Shown here: positions 50,739-60,290 of the stretch, piece by piece | Layout of the letters: each line of letters starts with the position of its first letter | Position numbering within the stretch: position 1 is the stretch's first letter | DNA from: JAJEAD01 sp965221555 | Lineage (GTDB): Bacteria; Pseudomonadota; Gammaproteobacteria; HK1 | Direction: 5' to 3' | Assembly: GCA_965221555.1 (NCBI GenBank) | Contig: OZ244895.1 | Coordinates: 2,418,001-2,482,000 of the forward strand | DNA length: 64,000 nt | Program-made: the position numbers and the translations under genes | The notes under the pieces: model-generated | The model's database searches: none | What the model saw: only the letters and a program-made list of their open reading frames with translations | What the model was told of the DNA's origin: nothing

Positions 50739-51715
50739 TAATGCAATGCATCATCGCACGCCGTCCCGGGGCATGCGAGGACCAGGCTTTCCAGGGCCAG
50801 GCGTTCGTTGAGGTTGACGCCGCGAGCAAGCGCGCCTCGGGCCGCCAGACAGGAGTCGAGCAGGCGGAACCATTCGGGCAGCGCCGCCTTGCCGGCCATC
50901 GACTGGATCCCGCGGTCCAGAGTGCCCAGAGTCGGTGCGGATCTCGCCCGAATCGCATCCTGCGTGATTCCGGTCAGCCACCACGACACGGCGTCGATCC
51001 CGTGCTCGGCCCACCGCTCGGCGATGGCGATCGGGTCCGTGGTCGCATCGAGAAGCGAATCAACGTGCCCCAGCAGCTCCGTGCGGATGTCGTCGCTTCG
51101 GGCAATCTCGACGGCGCGCAAGGGTGCGCCATGGGCAAGTCCGAGCAGCGTTGCCGCCGGCTGCCCGGCGTCGAGCCGGCCCTCGAGCCATCGCAGTGCG
51201 ACCGGCGCCGGCGGGCAGGGGAACGTGAGCGTCTGGCAACGACTGCGAATCGTGGCCGGCAGGAGGCTGCCGCGGTCCGACACCAGAACGAAGACGGTGT
51301 AGTCCGGAGGCTCCTCGAGCGTCTTCAGAAGGGTGTTGGCAGCCGGACGGGTCATGGCCTCCGCGGGGATGATGACGACCACTTTGCGCACTCCACCGCT
51401 TGCGGTCAGCGCCACACGCCCGCTGACCTCGCGAATCTGCTCGATCCCGACCAGCTTCCGGTCCTCCAGTGCTTCGATCGGGTGCCAATCAGGGTGGAGC
51501 CCGGTCGATGCGAGGTGACAGGCCCGACAGGCGCCGCAAGCGCCCTCTTCCGAAGGCGACAGGCACAACAGAGTCCGGGCCAGTCGCCGGGCGAAGCTCC
51601 GTTTGCCTACCCCGGAAGGACCGCGCAGGAGCAAGGCGTGCGGAAGTCGATCGCGGGTCGTGGAGGACCAGATGCGTTTCCAGTTCTCCTCGTGCCAGGG
51701 CAGTCGATCGTTCAT
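50738..51715 (-). CDS. holB: DNA polymerase III subunit delta'
   Basis: 325 residues from the ATG at 51715, overlapping the tmk stop (ATGA). Delta' is a fixed part of the clamp loader. MNDRLPWHEENWKRIW, P-loop GPSGVGKRS from residue 32, the zinc module CGACRACHL, and KVVVIIPAEAMTRPAANTLLKTLEEPP with the downstream SRCQTLTFP are typical. mltG-tmk-holB is the known order. The kinase gene begins at the same base where holB ends. Confidence 0.95.
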   Translation of the reverse strand: MNDRLPWHEENWKRIWSSTTRDRLPHALLLRGPSGVGKRSFARRLARTLLCLSPSEEGACGACRACHLASTGLHPDWHPIEALEDRKLVGIEQIREVSGRVALTASGGVRKVVVIIPAEAMTRPAANTLLKTLEEPPDYTVFVLVSDRGSLLPATIRSRCQTLTFPCPPAPVALRWLEGRLDAGQPAATLLGLAHGAPLRAVEIARSDDIRTELLGHVDSLLDATTDPIAIAERWAEHGIDAVSWWLTGITQDAIRARSAPTLGTLDRGIQSMAGKAALPEWFRLLDSCLAARGALARGVNLNERLALESLVLACPGTACDDALH

Positions 51716-52344
51716 TCGATGAGAGGGGATATCGCGCGACGGATGGCGGCCGCGGTGAGCGCGGGGCAAGCGCTTGCGTCGATTATGCGGTAGCGCGAAG
51801 GCATGGATCGCGCCCGTTCGAGGTATGCGGCGCGAATACGCTCGAAGAACGCGTCATCCTCCTGCTCGAAGCGGTCCGCCCGGCGCCCGCGGATGCGCGC
51901 CCGGCTCTGCGCCACCGGCAAGTCGAGCACGAGGGTCAGGTCTGGGCGAAAATCGCCCTGCACCCATTCCTCCAGCGCCGCGATGCGTCGTGAATCGGTC
52001 TCGCGCCCCGCCCCCTGATAGGCGAAAGTCGCATCGGTGAATCGGTCGCTCACTACCCAGAGCCCCCGCTCGAGGGCGGGCCTGATGACCTTCTCGATGT
52101 GCTCGGCGCGCGCCGCGAACATCAGCAGCGCTTCCGCATCCTTGCCGAGCGAACGGTGGGCGGGGTCGATCAGCACCGAGCGAATCGCTTCCGCCACCGG
52201 CGTCCCTCCCGGCTCTCGGGTGGCCAGCGCGTCGATGCCGCGCCTCGACAGCTCCTGCATCAGCGAAACGATCTGGGTCGACTTTCCGGCGCCTTCGATG
52301 CCCTCCAGGGTGATGAAGCGCCCTCTTCGATCTCCGATACTCAC
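51712..52344 (-). CDS. tmk: Thymidylate kinase
   Basis: 210 residues from a GTG at 52344, 3 nt after the mltG stop. Tmk phosphorylates dTMP to dTDP. P-loop EGIEGAGKST (residues 14-23), TREPGGTPVAEAIR with the DR-type arginines, SDRFTDATFAYQGAGRETD and the lid RIRGRRADRFEQE. Standard size. Confidence 0.96.
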   Translation of the reverse strand: MSIGDRRGRFITLEGIEGAGKSTQIVSLMQELSRRGIDALATREPGGTPVAEAIRSVLIDPAHRSLGKDAEALLMFAARAEHIEKVIRPALERGLWVVSDRFTDATFAYQGAGRETDSRRIAALEEWVQGDFRPDLTLVLDLPVAQSRARIRGRRADRFEQEDDAFFERIRAAYLERARSMPSRYRIIDASACPALTAAAIRRAISPLIE

Positions 52345-52347
52345 CCT

Positions 52348-53466
52348 TCAGGAGTCGTCCGCGCTATCTCGGGAACCGCCTCGCCGCTGGTATCGACGCA
52401 CCGCCGCCTGGTGCTCCGGATAGGTTACCGAGAAGTGGTGGCTGCCGTCCCCCTTGGCGACGAAGAACAGTGTTTCGCCGGGCTCCGGATGAAGGGCCGC
52501 GTGAATGGAGGCGGTACCGGGCATGGCGATGGGGGTAGGAGGCAGGCCCTTGTGAAGATAGGTATTGTACGGAGTGTCGAAGCGGAGGTCGCGCTTGCGC
52601 AGATTGCCGTCGAAATCGGCCCCCAACCCGTAGATAACGGTAGGATCGGCTTCCAGACGCATGTTTCTCTTCAGCCGGCGCACGAGCACTCCGGCGATCT
52701 CCGCCCGCTCCTCGGCCTTCCCGGTTTCCTTTTCGATGATTGATGCGACGATGAGGGCATCGACCGGAGATTCATAGGGAAGATCCGGCGCGCGTTCGTT
52801 CCACGCATCGTGGAGGTATGACTCCATCGACTGGTATGCCCGGCGCAGGAATGCGGCATCGCTCGTGCCCCGGGGGAAGTGATAGGTGTCGGCGAGAAAG
52901 CGACCCTCGGGGTGCACTCCGGGATAGCCGAGTTGCGCCATGATCTCGGAATACGTTGCCTCGTCAGCAAAAGTATGGGCGAGTTCCGACTTCGAACTGA
53001 GCGCGGCCAGCACTTCCTCGAATGTCCATCCGTCCACCACGGTCAGGGAGTGCTGTACCACCTTCCCGGAATGGAGGAGGTCCAGCAGCTCGCGAGGCGT
53101 CATGGACGGATCTATTGCGTACTCTCCGGCCTGAAGCTTCGCGGCGTGTCCGGATAATCTGGCGTAGACCTCGAGGACGTAGCGCTGGGGGACGATTCCG
53201 GCGTGCTCGAGCTCCGTCACGATTTCCGAGAAACTCGCTCCCGGTTCGATGACGTGACGACGAATCTCGTTCCCGAACGCCAAGGGGCGATCCAGCGCTC
53301 GATAGAACTGGAACGTTGCCCAGATCAGCGCGAGAACACCGAGAATCGCCGCCGAAGCGCAGATCTTTTTCAGTGAAGCACGCACGGGGCTTCGCGGCGA
53401 GGATTCCGATGGTCCCGGTTCGGGCGAGCTCGGGTTCGGCTCCGGAAGGGATCGCGCCGAGACCAA
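52348..53466 (-). CDS. mltG: Endolytic murein transglycosylase MltG (YceG)
   Basis: 372 residues from a TTG at 53466. A proline/serine-rich cytoplasmic tail (~28 residues) is followed by one membrane span (ICASAAILGVLALIWATFQFY) and a periplasmic LysM-like domain (RHVIEPGASFSEIVTELEHAGIV). The catalytic Glu245 is in VASIIEKETGKAEER. MltG cuts nascent glycan strands and sets their length. It follows fabF by 6 nt; pabC, which lies between them in E. coli, is missing. Confidence 0.94.
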   Translation of the reverse strand: MVSARSLPEPNPSSPEPGPSESSPRSPVRASLKKICASAAILGVLALIWATFQFYRALDRPLAFGNEIRRHVIEPGASFSEIVTELEHAGIVPQRYVLEVYARLSGHAAKLQAGEYAIDPSMTPRELLDLLHSGKVVQHSLTVVDGWTFEEVLAALSSKSELAHTFADEATYSEIMAQLGYPGVHPEGRFLADTYHFPRGTSDAAFLRRAYQSMESYLHDAWNERAPDLPYESPVDALIVASIIEKETGKAEERAEIAGVLVRRLKRNMRLEADPTVIYGLGADFDGNLRKRDLRFDTPYNTYLHKGLPPTPIAMPGTASIHAALHPEPGETLFFVAKGDGSHHFSVTYPEHQAAVRRYQRRGGSRDSADDS

Positions 53467-53472
53467 GGCGGA

Positions 53473-54708
53473 TCAGTGGAGACGTTTGAACACCAGAGTG
53501 CCGTTCGTGCCTCCGAATCCGAACGAGTTCGACATCGAGACATCCACCTGCATGTCCCGAGCGGTATGGGGCACGTAGTCCAGGTCGCAGCCATCGTCGA
53601 CGTCATCGAGATTGATGGTGGGAGGCACGACACCGTCACGAATCGACAGGATGCTGAAGATGGCTTCGACCCCACCGGCGGCGCCGAGCAGGTGTCCGAT
53701 CATCGATTTGGTGGAACTCATCGCGACCCGGTAGGCATGATCACGCAGGCAGCTCTTCACCGCATTCGATTCGATGATGTCGCCGGCGGGAGTAGAGGTG
53801 CCGTGAGCGTTGATGTAGTCGATGTCTTCGGGGTTGACTCCGGCATCCTCCATCGCCAGTTGCATGCAGCGTGCCGCCCCTTCGCCATCGGGGGATGGCA
53901 ATGTGATGTGGTAGGCGTCGCTGCTCATGCCGTATCCGGCGAGCTCCGCGTAGATTTCGGCGCCACGGGTCCGGGCGTGCTCGTACTCCTCCAGCACCAG
54001 GACTCCGGCGCCGTCCCCCAGCACGAAACCGTCGCGCCCGCGATCCCACGGCCGGCTGGCTCGCTCCGGCTCTTCGTTTCGGGTCGACAGCGCCCTTGCC
54101 GCGGCGAATCCGCCGAGTCCCATGGGGGACGTCGCCATTTCGGCGCCGCCCGCAATCATGACATCGACGTCGTTACGTTCGATCATTCTTGCGGCATCGC
54201 CGATATTGTGCGTACCGGTGGAGCAGGCGGTGACGATGCCGTAGTTTGGTCCCTTTATGCCGTAACGGATCGACAGATTGCCCGCAATCATGTTGATGAT
54301 GTTGGCGGGCACGAAGAATGGCGAGATCTTGCGAGGCCCCCCGCGCATGTATCCGAGGTGCCCCTTCTCGATTCCCGACAACCCGCCGATTCCCGAACCG
54401 ATGGCAATCCCGATCCGCGCGGCGTTCGCGGGCGTTATCTCAAGCCCCGATTCCGCGATGGCCTGGATCGCCGCCGCGATGCCGTAGTGCACGAAGTCAT
54501 CGGTCTTTCGTGCTTCTTTGGGCGACAGGTAGGGGGTGAGGTCGAAGCCCTTCACCTCCGCCCCGATACGGCTGGCGAAAGCGCTCGCGTCGAAGCGTTC
54601 GATCGGCGCGACTCCGGTACGTCCATCGCAGATTGCCGACCACGTGTCGGCAACGTCGTGACCGACCGGAGTGACCATGCCGAGACCGGTGACTACGACG
54701 CGACGCAT
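53473..54708 (-). CDS. fabF: 3-oxoacyl-ACP synthase II
   Basis: 411 residues. FabF condenses malonyl-ACP with growing acyl-ACP. Thiolase fold with Cys162 in GIVTACSTGTHNIG, His in INAHGTSTPAGD, and His in GHLLGAAGGVEA, the C-H-H triad. The C-terminal NSFGFGGTNGTLVFKR is conserved. acpP lies 92 nt upstream on the same strand, as in E. coli. Confidence 0.97.
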   Translation of the reverse strand: MRRVVVTGLGMVTPVGHDVADTWSAICDGRTGVAPIERFDASAFASRIGAEVKGFDLTPYLSPKEARKTDDFVHYGIAAAIQAIAESGLEITPANAARIGIAIGSGIGGLSGIEKGHLGYMRGGPRKISPFFVPANIINMIAGNLSIRYGIKGPNYGIVTACSTGTHNIGDAARMIERNDVDVMIAGGAEMATSPMGLGGFAAARALSTRNEEPERASRPWDRGRDGFVLGDGAGVLVLEEYEHARTRGAEIYAELAGYGMSSDAYHITLPSPDGEGAARCMQLAMEDAGVNPEDIDYINAHGTSTPAGDIIESNAVKSCLRDHAYRVAMSSTKSMIGHLLGAAGGVEAIFSILSIRDGVVPPTINLDDVDDGCDLDYVPHTARDMQVDVSMSNSFGFGGTNGTLVFKRLH

Positions 54709-54800
54709 GACCTGTCTGGAATCTGTCGCCGCGTGTTCGATGTTCGCACGCTTGCGCGGCGTGGAGTCGCCAGGGACGCCGAATTCTCCCGCGTTCCGCG

Positions 54801-55037
54801 CTATTGGAGGTGGTTGTTTATGTAGTCTATCGCCTGCTCGACCGTGGTGATCTTCTCGGCTTCTTCGTCCGGGATTTCACAGTTGAACTCCTCTTCCAGA
54901 GCCATGACGAGTTCGACCGTGTCAAGGGAGTCGGCGCCGAGATCGTCCACGAACGAAGACTCGAGGTTGACCTCCTCTTCCTTTACGCCGAGCTGCTCGA
55001 CGACTATCTGCGTGACGCGTTCTTCGACCGTACTCAT
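54801..55037 (-). CDS. acpP: Acyl carrier protein
   Basis: 78 residues, strongly acidic. The phosphopantetheine attachment site is Ser37 in GADSLDTVELVMALEEEF. Ends DYINNHLQ. It carries acyl chains for the neighbouring Fab enzymes and for lipid A synthesis. 163 nt of non-coding sequence precede it, which may hold its own promoter. Confidence 0.97.
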   Translation of the reverse strand: MSTVEERVTQIVVEQLGVKEEEVNLESSFVDDLGADSLDTVELVMALEEEFNCEIPDEEAEKITTVEQAIDYINNHLQ

Positions 55038-55200
55038 GTCAGGCGTTTCCCCCGAGAGAAGATTCCGGCACCGCCGGACCCGCGCCTAGTGTATTGAAAT
55101 GGCTCCAAGTTGCAACAATCGCCGAGGGACGGCCAGGGACGTCAGAAATTCCATTAATAACATGTATTTAAAGGAGTTTTCAGATATTCGGGAAGAGTCT

Positions 55201-55944
55201 TCAGGACATCAGCAGGCCGCCGTTGACATGCAGGGTCTGGCCGGTGATGTAGGCGGCGCGAGGGGAGGCGAGAAAGGTGACCGCGGCGGCCACTTCCCTC
55301 CCCGCTCCCATTCTTCCCAGCGGAATCCGGTCCAACACTTCGGCGCGGCGTTCGGGGGCCATGGCGCGGGTCATGTCGGTGTCGATGAACCCCGGGGCGA
55401 CCGCGTTCACGGTGATGTTCCTGGCCGCGAGCTCTCTCGCGAGAGAACGGGTGAACCCCTCCATTCCCGCCTTCGCGGCGGCGTAGTTGGACTGTCCGGC
55501 GTTGCCCAGGGCGGCGCTTATCGAGCTGACGTTCACGATGCGTCCCGCGCGTGCCTTGAGCATTGCGCGCGCGCATCCTTTGCACATCCGATACAGCGAT
55601 GACAGATTGGTCTCGATCACGGAGATCCACTCTTCGTCCTTCATGCGTATCAACAGGTTGTCACGCGTAATTCCCGCGTTGTTTACGAGAATGCCTGGTG
55701 TGTTGCCGCTCTCCTTGAGCTTTGCGAAGAAGTCGTCGATCGAGGATGGGTCTGAAATGTCCAGCACCATCCCCATTCCTCGAGCGCCTTGCTCGCGCAG
55801 TCCGGCCTCGATCGATTCGACGCCGGAGTCCGTGGTTGCAGTACCGATGACGGTGGCGCCATTGTCCGCCAGATCGCCGAGTATGGCTTTGCCGATGCCC
55901 CGGCTTGCACCACTCACGACCGCCACTTCACCGGCCAAGTCCAT
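55201..55944 (-). CDS. fabG: 3-oxoacyl-ACP reductase
   Basis: 247 residues from the ATG at 55944, preceded by GGAAGGAG at good spacing; a codon 18 nt upstream is possible. SDR family: GASRGIGKAILGDLAD (NADPH loop), NNAG in LVNNAGITRDNLL, Ser in NVSSISAALGNAGQ, and Y-x3-K in YAAAKAGMEGF. Reduces 3-oxoacyl-ACP. It lies between fabD and acpP. Confidence 0.97.
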   Translation of the reverse strand: MDLAGEVAVVSGASRGIGKAILGDLADNGATVIGTATTDSGVESIEAGLREQGARGMGMVLDISDPSSIDDFFAKLKESGNTPGILVNNAGITRDNLLIRMKDEEWISVIETNLSSLYRMCKGCARAMLKARAGRIVNVSSISAALGNAGQSNYAAAKAGMEGFTRSLARELAARNITVNAVAPGFIDTDMTRAMAPERRAEVLDRIPLGRMGAGREVAAAVTFLASPRAAYITGQTLHVNGGLLMS

Positions 55945-55980
55945 CGCGCGCGCTCCTTCCACTCTCGTTTGTTTCCGCGC

Positions 55981-56919
55981 TCAGGCAAGTTCCGCGAGCG
56001 CGCTATCGAAACTCTTGGGCTCGTGCAGGCTCAGTGCGCGCAGGTCGCGGTCCGTGCGTCGAGCCAGGCCGGTCAGCACCCGGCCCGGTCCCGCTTCAAC
56101 CAAGGTTCGGCTCCCTCGTTCCTTGAAGACCTCGACCGTGGAGGTCCACCTCACCGGATGCGTGAGCTGGCGCACGAGCGCCGACCTTATCTTCCGCGCC
56201 TGGGTGTGGCACTGGAGGTCCGCGTTCTGGACCACCGCAATCTTCGGGGGAAGAAACTCGATGCGCGAGAGCACCTCTTCGAAGTGTTCGGCGGCGGGAG
56301 CCATGAGCGGGCAATGAACGGGAACACTCATCGGCAGGGGTATGACCCTGCGCGCGCCGCGGTCGCCGGCGAATTCGATGGCGCGCGCCACCGCTTCGCT
56401 TCTTCCGGCGATCACCACCTGCCCCGGTGCGTTGTAGTTGACCGCCCAGACTCCGGCGTCGTCGCCCGCGCCCGCTTCCGCGCAGAGCTCTTCGACCGCC
56501 GCGTCCGAAAGCCCCAGCACCGCGGCGATGGCGCCTTCACCGCGCGGCACCGCCGACTGCATGAGACGGGCCCGGGCCGATACCGCCCTTATCGCCCCGG
56601 CAAAGTCGAGACTCTCCGCGCACACCAGGGCCGAGTACTCTCCGAGGCTGTGGCCCGCCATGAGGTCCGGCGCCTTGCCCCCGCCGGCTTTCCAGGCCCG
56701 CCAGGTCGCGACACCGGCCGCCAGCATCGCGGGCTGGGTGTATTGCGTCTCGTCGAGACGCTCACGCGGCCCTTCCCGCACCAGTGCGAAGAGGTCGTAA
56801 CCGAGCAGATCGGATGCGGCTTCGAAGGTGGCCGCCACCTCCGGATGCCGCTGCGCAAGTCCGTCCATCATGCCAAGGGACTGGGAGCCCTGCCCGGGAA
56901 ACACGAACGCGACGCTCAT
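55981..56919 (-). CDS. fabD: Malonyl-CoA--ACP transacylase
   Basis: 312 residues. FPGQGSQSLGM at the N-terminus, active Ser91 in GHSLGEYSALV, SARARLMQSAVPRGEGAIAAVLG, and the His in SVPVHCPLM. Loads malonyl onto ACP. 206 nt separate it from fabH upstream on the same strand, longer than in E. coli, and no gene is seen in that gap. Confidence 0.96.
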   Translation of the reverse strand: MSVAFVFPGQGSQSLGMMDGLAQRHPEVAATFEAASDLLGYDLFALVREGPRERLDETQYTQPAMLAAGVATWRAWKAGGGKAPDLMAGHSLGEYSALVCAESLDFAGAIRAVSARARLMQSAVPRGEGAIAAVLGLSDAAVEELCAEAGAGDDAGVWAVNYNAPGQVVIAGRSEAVARAIEFAGDRGARRVIPLPMSVPVHCPLMAPAAEHFEEVLSRIEFLPPKIAVVQNADLQCHTQARKIRSALVRQLTHPVRWTSTVEVFKERGSRTLVEAGPGRVLTGLARRTDRDLRALSLHEPKSFDSALAELA

Positions 56920-57125
56920 GACCGTACCCCGGTGGTGCGAACGCGCCCGGTGCTGTCAGCGCTTCGCCTCAAAGGATCTCCGCCGGTGCGCGGATCGAGG
57001 ACGGAAATGGCATGCAACTCAGGCGGACGCGGTCCGAGCGTGCCGCAAAGCATCGGTGCGGCCACATCGCAGCGTGTCGGAGAAGGAGTCATCCAGGTTT
57101 CCGGCCAGGTTTCCGCGCCGAGACT

Positions 57126-58094
57126 TCAGTAGCGAATCAGAGCCGAGCCCCAGGTGAAGCCACCGCCGAAAGCTTCCAGCAACAGGTTGTCTCCCCGCTT
57201 GATGCGGCCGTCGCGCACCGCGACGTCGAGCGCGAGGGGTACGGAAGCGGCCGAGGTGTTGCCGTGATCATCGATGGTGATCACGACCCGCTCCATGGGC
57301 AGGCCAAGCTTGCGGGCCGTGGCCTCGATGATGCGTATGTTCGCCTGGTGGGGGATGAGCCAGTCGATGTCGGACTTGTGGAGATCATTCGCGGCCAGAG
57401 TCTCATCGACGATGCGGTGAAGGGTGCGGACCGCGACCTTGAAGACTTCGTTGCCGCGCATCTTGGTATAGGCATTGCCATCGGCGATCACGCCATTGCC
57501 TTTTGGAACTCCTCCGTCGACGTAGAGGAGGCTCTCGTAGGTACCGTCCGCGTGCAGATGCGTGGAGCACACGCCGGGCTTCTCGTCGGCTCCGAGCACG
57601 ACCGCTCCCGCACCGTCTCCAAACAGGATGCAGGTAGTGCGATCCGACCAGTCGAGCAGCCGTGAGTGCGTGTCGGCGCCTACGACCAGAGCCCGGCGGG
57701 CGGAAGCGGTGCGCACGAATCGGTCTGCGACCCCGAGCGCGTAGATGAACCCGGTGCAGACCGCCTGCACGTCGAAGGCGGGGCAGCCCTTCGCGCCGAG
57801 GCGCGCCTGCAGACGGCACGCGGTCGCGGGATAGATGCGGTCGGGGGTGGTGGTGCCCACCACAATGAGGTCGAGCTCCCGGGGGTCGATATCGGCCGCC
57901 TCCAGCGCGGATCGGGCGGCTCGCTCCGCGAGATCCACGGTGGATTCCGACTCGTCGGCGACATGTCTCTGGCGAATACCGGTGCGCTCGCGAATCCAGG
58001 CGTCGCTGGTGTCGACGAGGTGTTCGATATCGGCGTTTGTTAGTGTCTTTTCAGGCAGATAGGAGCCAGTGCCGATAATTCTGCTGAAGATCAC
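57126..58094 (-). CDS. fabH: 3-oxoacyl-ACP synthase III
   Basis: 322 residues from a GTG at 58094 that overlaps the plsX stop (GTGA); the long upstream-open frame is the plsX shadow. FabH starts fatty acid chains from acetyl-CoA and malonyl-ACP. Triad: Cys113 in AVCTGFIYAL, His in WLIPHQANIRI and Asn in DDHGNTSAASVPLALD. MIFSRIIGTGSYLPEKTLTN is the usual N-terminus. Confidence 0.97.
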   Translation of the reverse strand: MIFSRIIGTGSYLPEKTLTNADIEHLVDTSDAWIRERTGIRQRHVADESESTVDLAERAARSALEAADIDPRELDLIVVGTTTPDRIYPATACRLQARLGAKGCPAFDVQAVCTGFIYALGVADRFVRTASARRALVVGADTHSRLLDWSDRTTCILFGDGAGAVVLGADEKPGVCSTHLHADGTYESLLYVDGGVPKGNGVIADGNAYTKMRGNEVFKVAVRTLHRIVDETLAANDLHKSDIDWLIPHQANIRIIEATARKLGLPMERVVITIDDHGNTSAASVPLALDVAVRDGRIKRGDNLLLEAFGGGFTWGSALIRY

Positions 58095-59113
58095 ACCGCC
58101 TCCTCGTTGACGAGCATGGTTGCAAGGTGGGTGCTGATGCGCTGCGGTATGTTCTTCGAGACCTCGGCGCCCGCTTCCGTGATCGCTTTGGCAAAAGCCT
58201 TGACGTCGGCGCTCCCGTGGCTCTTCACGACGATTCCACGCAGTCCCACGAAGCTTGCCCCGTTGTACTCGCGGGGGTCGAAGCGGGTTCGGCTCGCCTT
58301 GAGCACCGGGCTGGCCACCCATGCCGCCGCCCGGGTGAAGAAATTGCGATCGAACTCCCGCTTCACGAAGTGTGTGATCATGTGGGCGACTCCCTCGCTG
58401 GACTTGAGAGCCACGTTGCCGACGAATCCGTCGCACACGATGACGTTGGCGGTACCGAGGAAGAGATCATCGCCTTCGACGAATCCGATGTAGTGAATGT
58501 CGCTGTCGGCGAGCATCCGCGCCGCCTGCTTGATCTGGCTGTTGCCCTTGATCGATTCCTGGCCAATGTTGAGCAGACCCACTTTGGGTCGGGGAAGGTC
58601 ATCGACCGCGCTCGCCAGCACCGATCCCATCACCGCAAACTCGAAGAGATGTCGAGCGCTCGACTCCACGTTGGCGCCAAGATCCAGGACGTGGGTGTGG
58701 CCGTGCATGGAGGGCAGCGCCGAGCAGATTGCCGGCCGATCGACACCGGGAAGGGTCTTGAGCAGAAACCTCGCAATGGCCATCAGGGCGCCGGTGTTTC
58801 CGGCGCTCACGCAGGCATCGGCGCCTCCCTCCTTCACGAGATCCACCGCGACTCGCATCGAGGAGTCCTTCTTTGCGCGCAGCGCCTGTGACGGGACCTC
58901 ATCCATTTCCACCCGTTGCGAGGCGTGGCGAATCTGGAGACGCTCGAAGGGCTCCCCGCTCGCTTGTCGAAGTTCGCGGTGTATCGCCTGCTGGTCACCT
59001 ACGAGGATGAGCTTGATGTCATCGTTCGAGGCCAGGACCCTGAGCGCGGCGGGAACGACGACCTTCGGGCCATGGTCGCCGCCCATCGCGTCCAATGCAA
59101 CGGTGGGAATCAA
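58091..59113 (-). CDS. plsX: Phosphate acyltransferase PlsX
   Basis: 340 residues. PlsX converts acyl-ACP to acyl phosphate for PlsY in phospholipid synthesis. VALDAMGGDHGPKVVVPAAL, SAGNTGALMAIARF, RPAICSALPS, LDLGANVES and CDGFVGNVALKSSEGVA are family hallmarks. 3 nt after rpmF; overlaps fabH start. Confidence 0.97.
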   Translation of the reverse strand: MIPTVALDAMGGDHGPKVVVPAALRVLASNDDIKLILVGDQQAIHRELRQASGEPFERLQIRHASQRVEMDEVPSQALRAKKDSSMRVAVDLVKEGGADACVSAGNTGALMAIARFLLKTLPGVDRPAICSALPSMHGHTHVLDLGANVESSARHLFEFAVMGSVLASAVDDLPRPKVGLLNIGQESIKGNSQIKQAARMLADSDIHYIGFVEGDDLFLGTANVIVCDGFVGNVALKSSEGVAHMITHFVKREFDRNFFTRAAAWVASPVLKASRTRFDPREYNGASFVGLRGIVVKSHGSADVKAFAKAITEAGAEVSKNIPQRISTHLATMLVNEEAV

Positions 59114-59116
59114 GCG

Positions 59117-59296
59117 CTACTCGTCCTCCGTGTCCCACACCTTGCGCCCGCGATAGTAGCCGTCCGGGCTGATGTGGTGGCGGAGGTGCTTCTCGCCGGT
59201 GGTCGGGTCCTCGGAAAGCGTCGGCGGACGCAGCGCCTGGTGGGCGCGGCGCATGTTCCGGCGGGAGGTGGATTTCTTGCGTTGCGATACAGCCAT
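59117..59296 (-). CDS. rpmF: Ribosomal protein bL32
   Basis: 59 residues, ATG at 59296 to TAG at 59117. MAVSQRKKSTSRRNMRRAHQALRPP is the bL32 N-terminus, followed by LRHHISPDGYYRGRKV. Zinc-binding cysteines are absent, the C-minus form also found in E. coli. Sits between yceD and plsX exactly as in E. coli. Confidence 0.97.
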   Translation of the reverse strand: MAVSQRKKSTSRRNMRRAHQALRPPTLSEDPTTGEKHLRHHISPDGYYRGRKVWDTEDE

Positions 59297-59305
59297 GGGG
59301 TTCTC

Positions 59306-59818
59306 TCATGTAGGTTCGGGATGAACGAGCTCCGCGAGGGAAGCCAGGGGTCCCGGCGGCGTGGCATCGGGATTGGCGTCTCGCGACCTGGGGATGGCCG
59401 GTGGCGTGCACCGCCCCGGCGGGTGCGATGCGTGCATGGGGAGGGCAAGCAGCAGCTCGTCCTCGATCAATTCGGTAAGCGGCAGGGTATCGCCTTCTAT
59501 CTCAATGGTGTCCCCATCCTGGTCACCGGGTTCGGCCCCGTCTTCGGAGCGTACGACGAGCACGTCGACGGAAGCTTTGAGATTGGTCTCGAAGGACTCG
59601 AGGCATCGTTGACAGGTCAACTGGACGGGAACCTCCACTCGTCCGTCCACTCTGATCCGCCCTCGCGTGTCCTGCCTGAACCCAAGGCTCACCCGTGCCG
59701 GATGCACCGCGTCATCCACCGCCCGTACAAGGCGATCCAGGGCCCCCACCGGGAGGGTGCCAGCCAAAGACTCCTCCCGGGAGGCGAGCAGAGCCGGATT
59801 GCAGCGTTGGGGCAACAT
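59306..59818 (-). CDS. yceD: YceD/DUF177 protein
   Basis: 170 residues. The family sits before rpmF in most bacteria and is tied to 23S rRNA processing or accumulation in some. Seen: VPVQLTCQRCLESFETNLKASVDVLVV with the CxxC pair, and DTLPLTELIEDELLLALPMHASHPPG with the second Cys-lacking acidic core. The C-terminal ~35 residues are Pro-rich. Stop lies 9 nt before rpmF. Confidence 0.9.
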   Translation of the reverse strand: MLPQRCNPALLASREESLAGTLPVGALDRLVRAVDDAVHPARVSLGFRQDTRGRIRVDGRVEVPVQLTCQRCLESFETNLKASVDVLVVRSEDGAEPGDQDGDTIEIEGDTLPLTELIEDELLLALPMHASHPPGRCTPPAIPRSRDANPDATPPGPLASLAELVHPEPT

Positions 59819-59918
59819 AAACTCTTGATCCTACTGAGACGGAAAACACGGTGTCAAAGTGCGGATGACTTTGAATTTCGTACGGCGCCAGGACCCGGTG
59901 GACAAGATCGCGAGCTGG

Positions 59919-60214
59919 CCGCAAGATTTCGCCGACTTTCGATGGCTTCGAGCGCCAGTATGCCGAGACTGCGAGGCGTACGGACCGCAACACGCGCAAG
60001 AGCGAGCATCAGACAGACTGATCACCCTGATCACCGGTGGCGCGGGCTTCCCTGCGAGCGGGCCGGCCACATATGGCCAGCCGGGGTTCACGCCTCATCT
60101 CCGATTGCGAAGCGAAGCGGGTAGCCGACCCCACTTCGAAGCCGCGCGACGCAGTACCGCCCGCACCCGCGAGCATAATGGCGTGCGCGACCGCAAATCG
60201 GTGAATCTTCCGGG
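59919..60214 (-). mobile_element. MITE-like element, copy F (~296 bp, long variant)
   Basis: Right end AAATCGGTGAATCTTCCGGG and, read on the minus strand, CACGCCATTATGCTCGCG match the family; left end CCGCAAGATTTCGCCGACTT. About 110 bp longer than copies A-D, so it carries extra or different middle sequence. Flanks CTGG and CTAG. Lies between divergent yceD and maf and could carry or disturb their promoters. Confidence 0.65.
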
Positions 60215-60290
60215 CTAGGGTACGCAACCGCGAGCGGCTTGACGTGCGCGGCGGCAGTTCGGGGAAATCGGGCAAACAGGATTCAGTGGA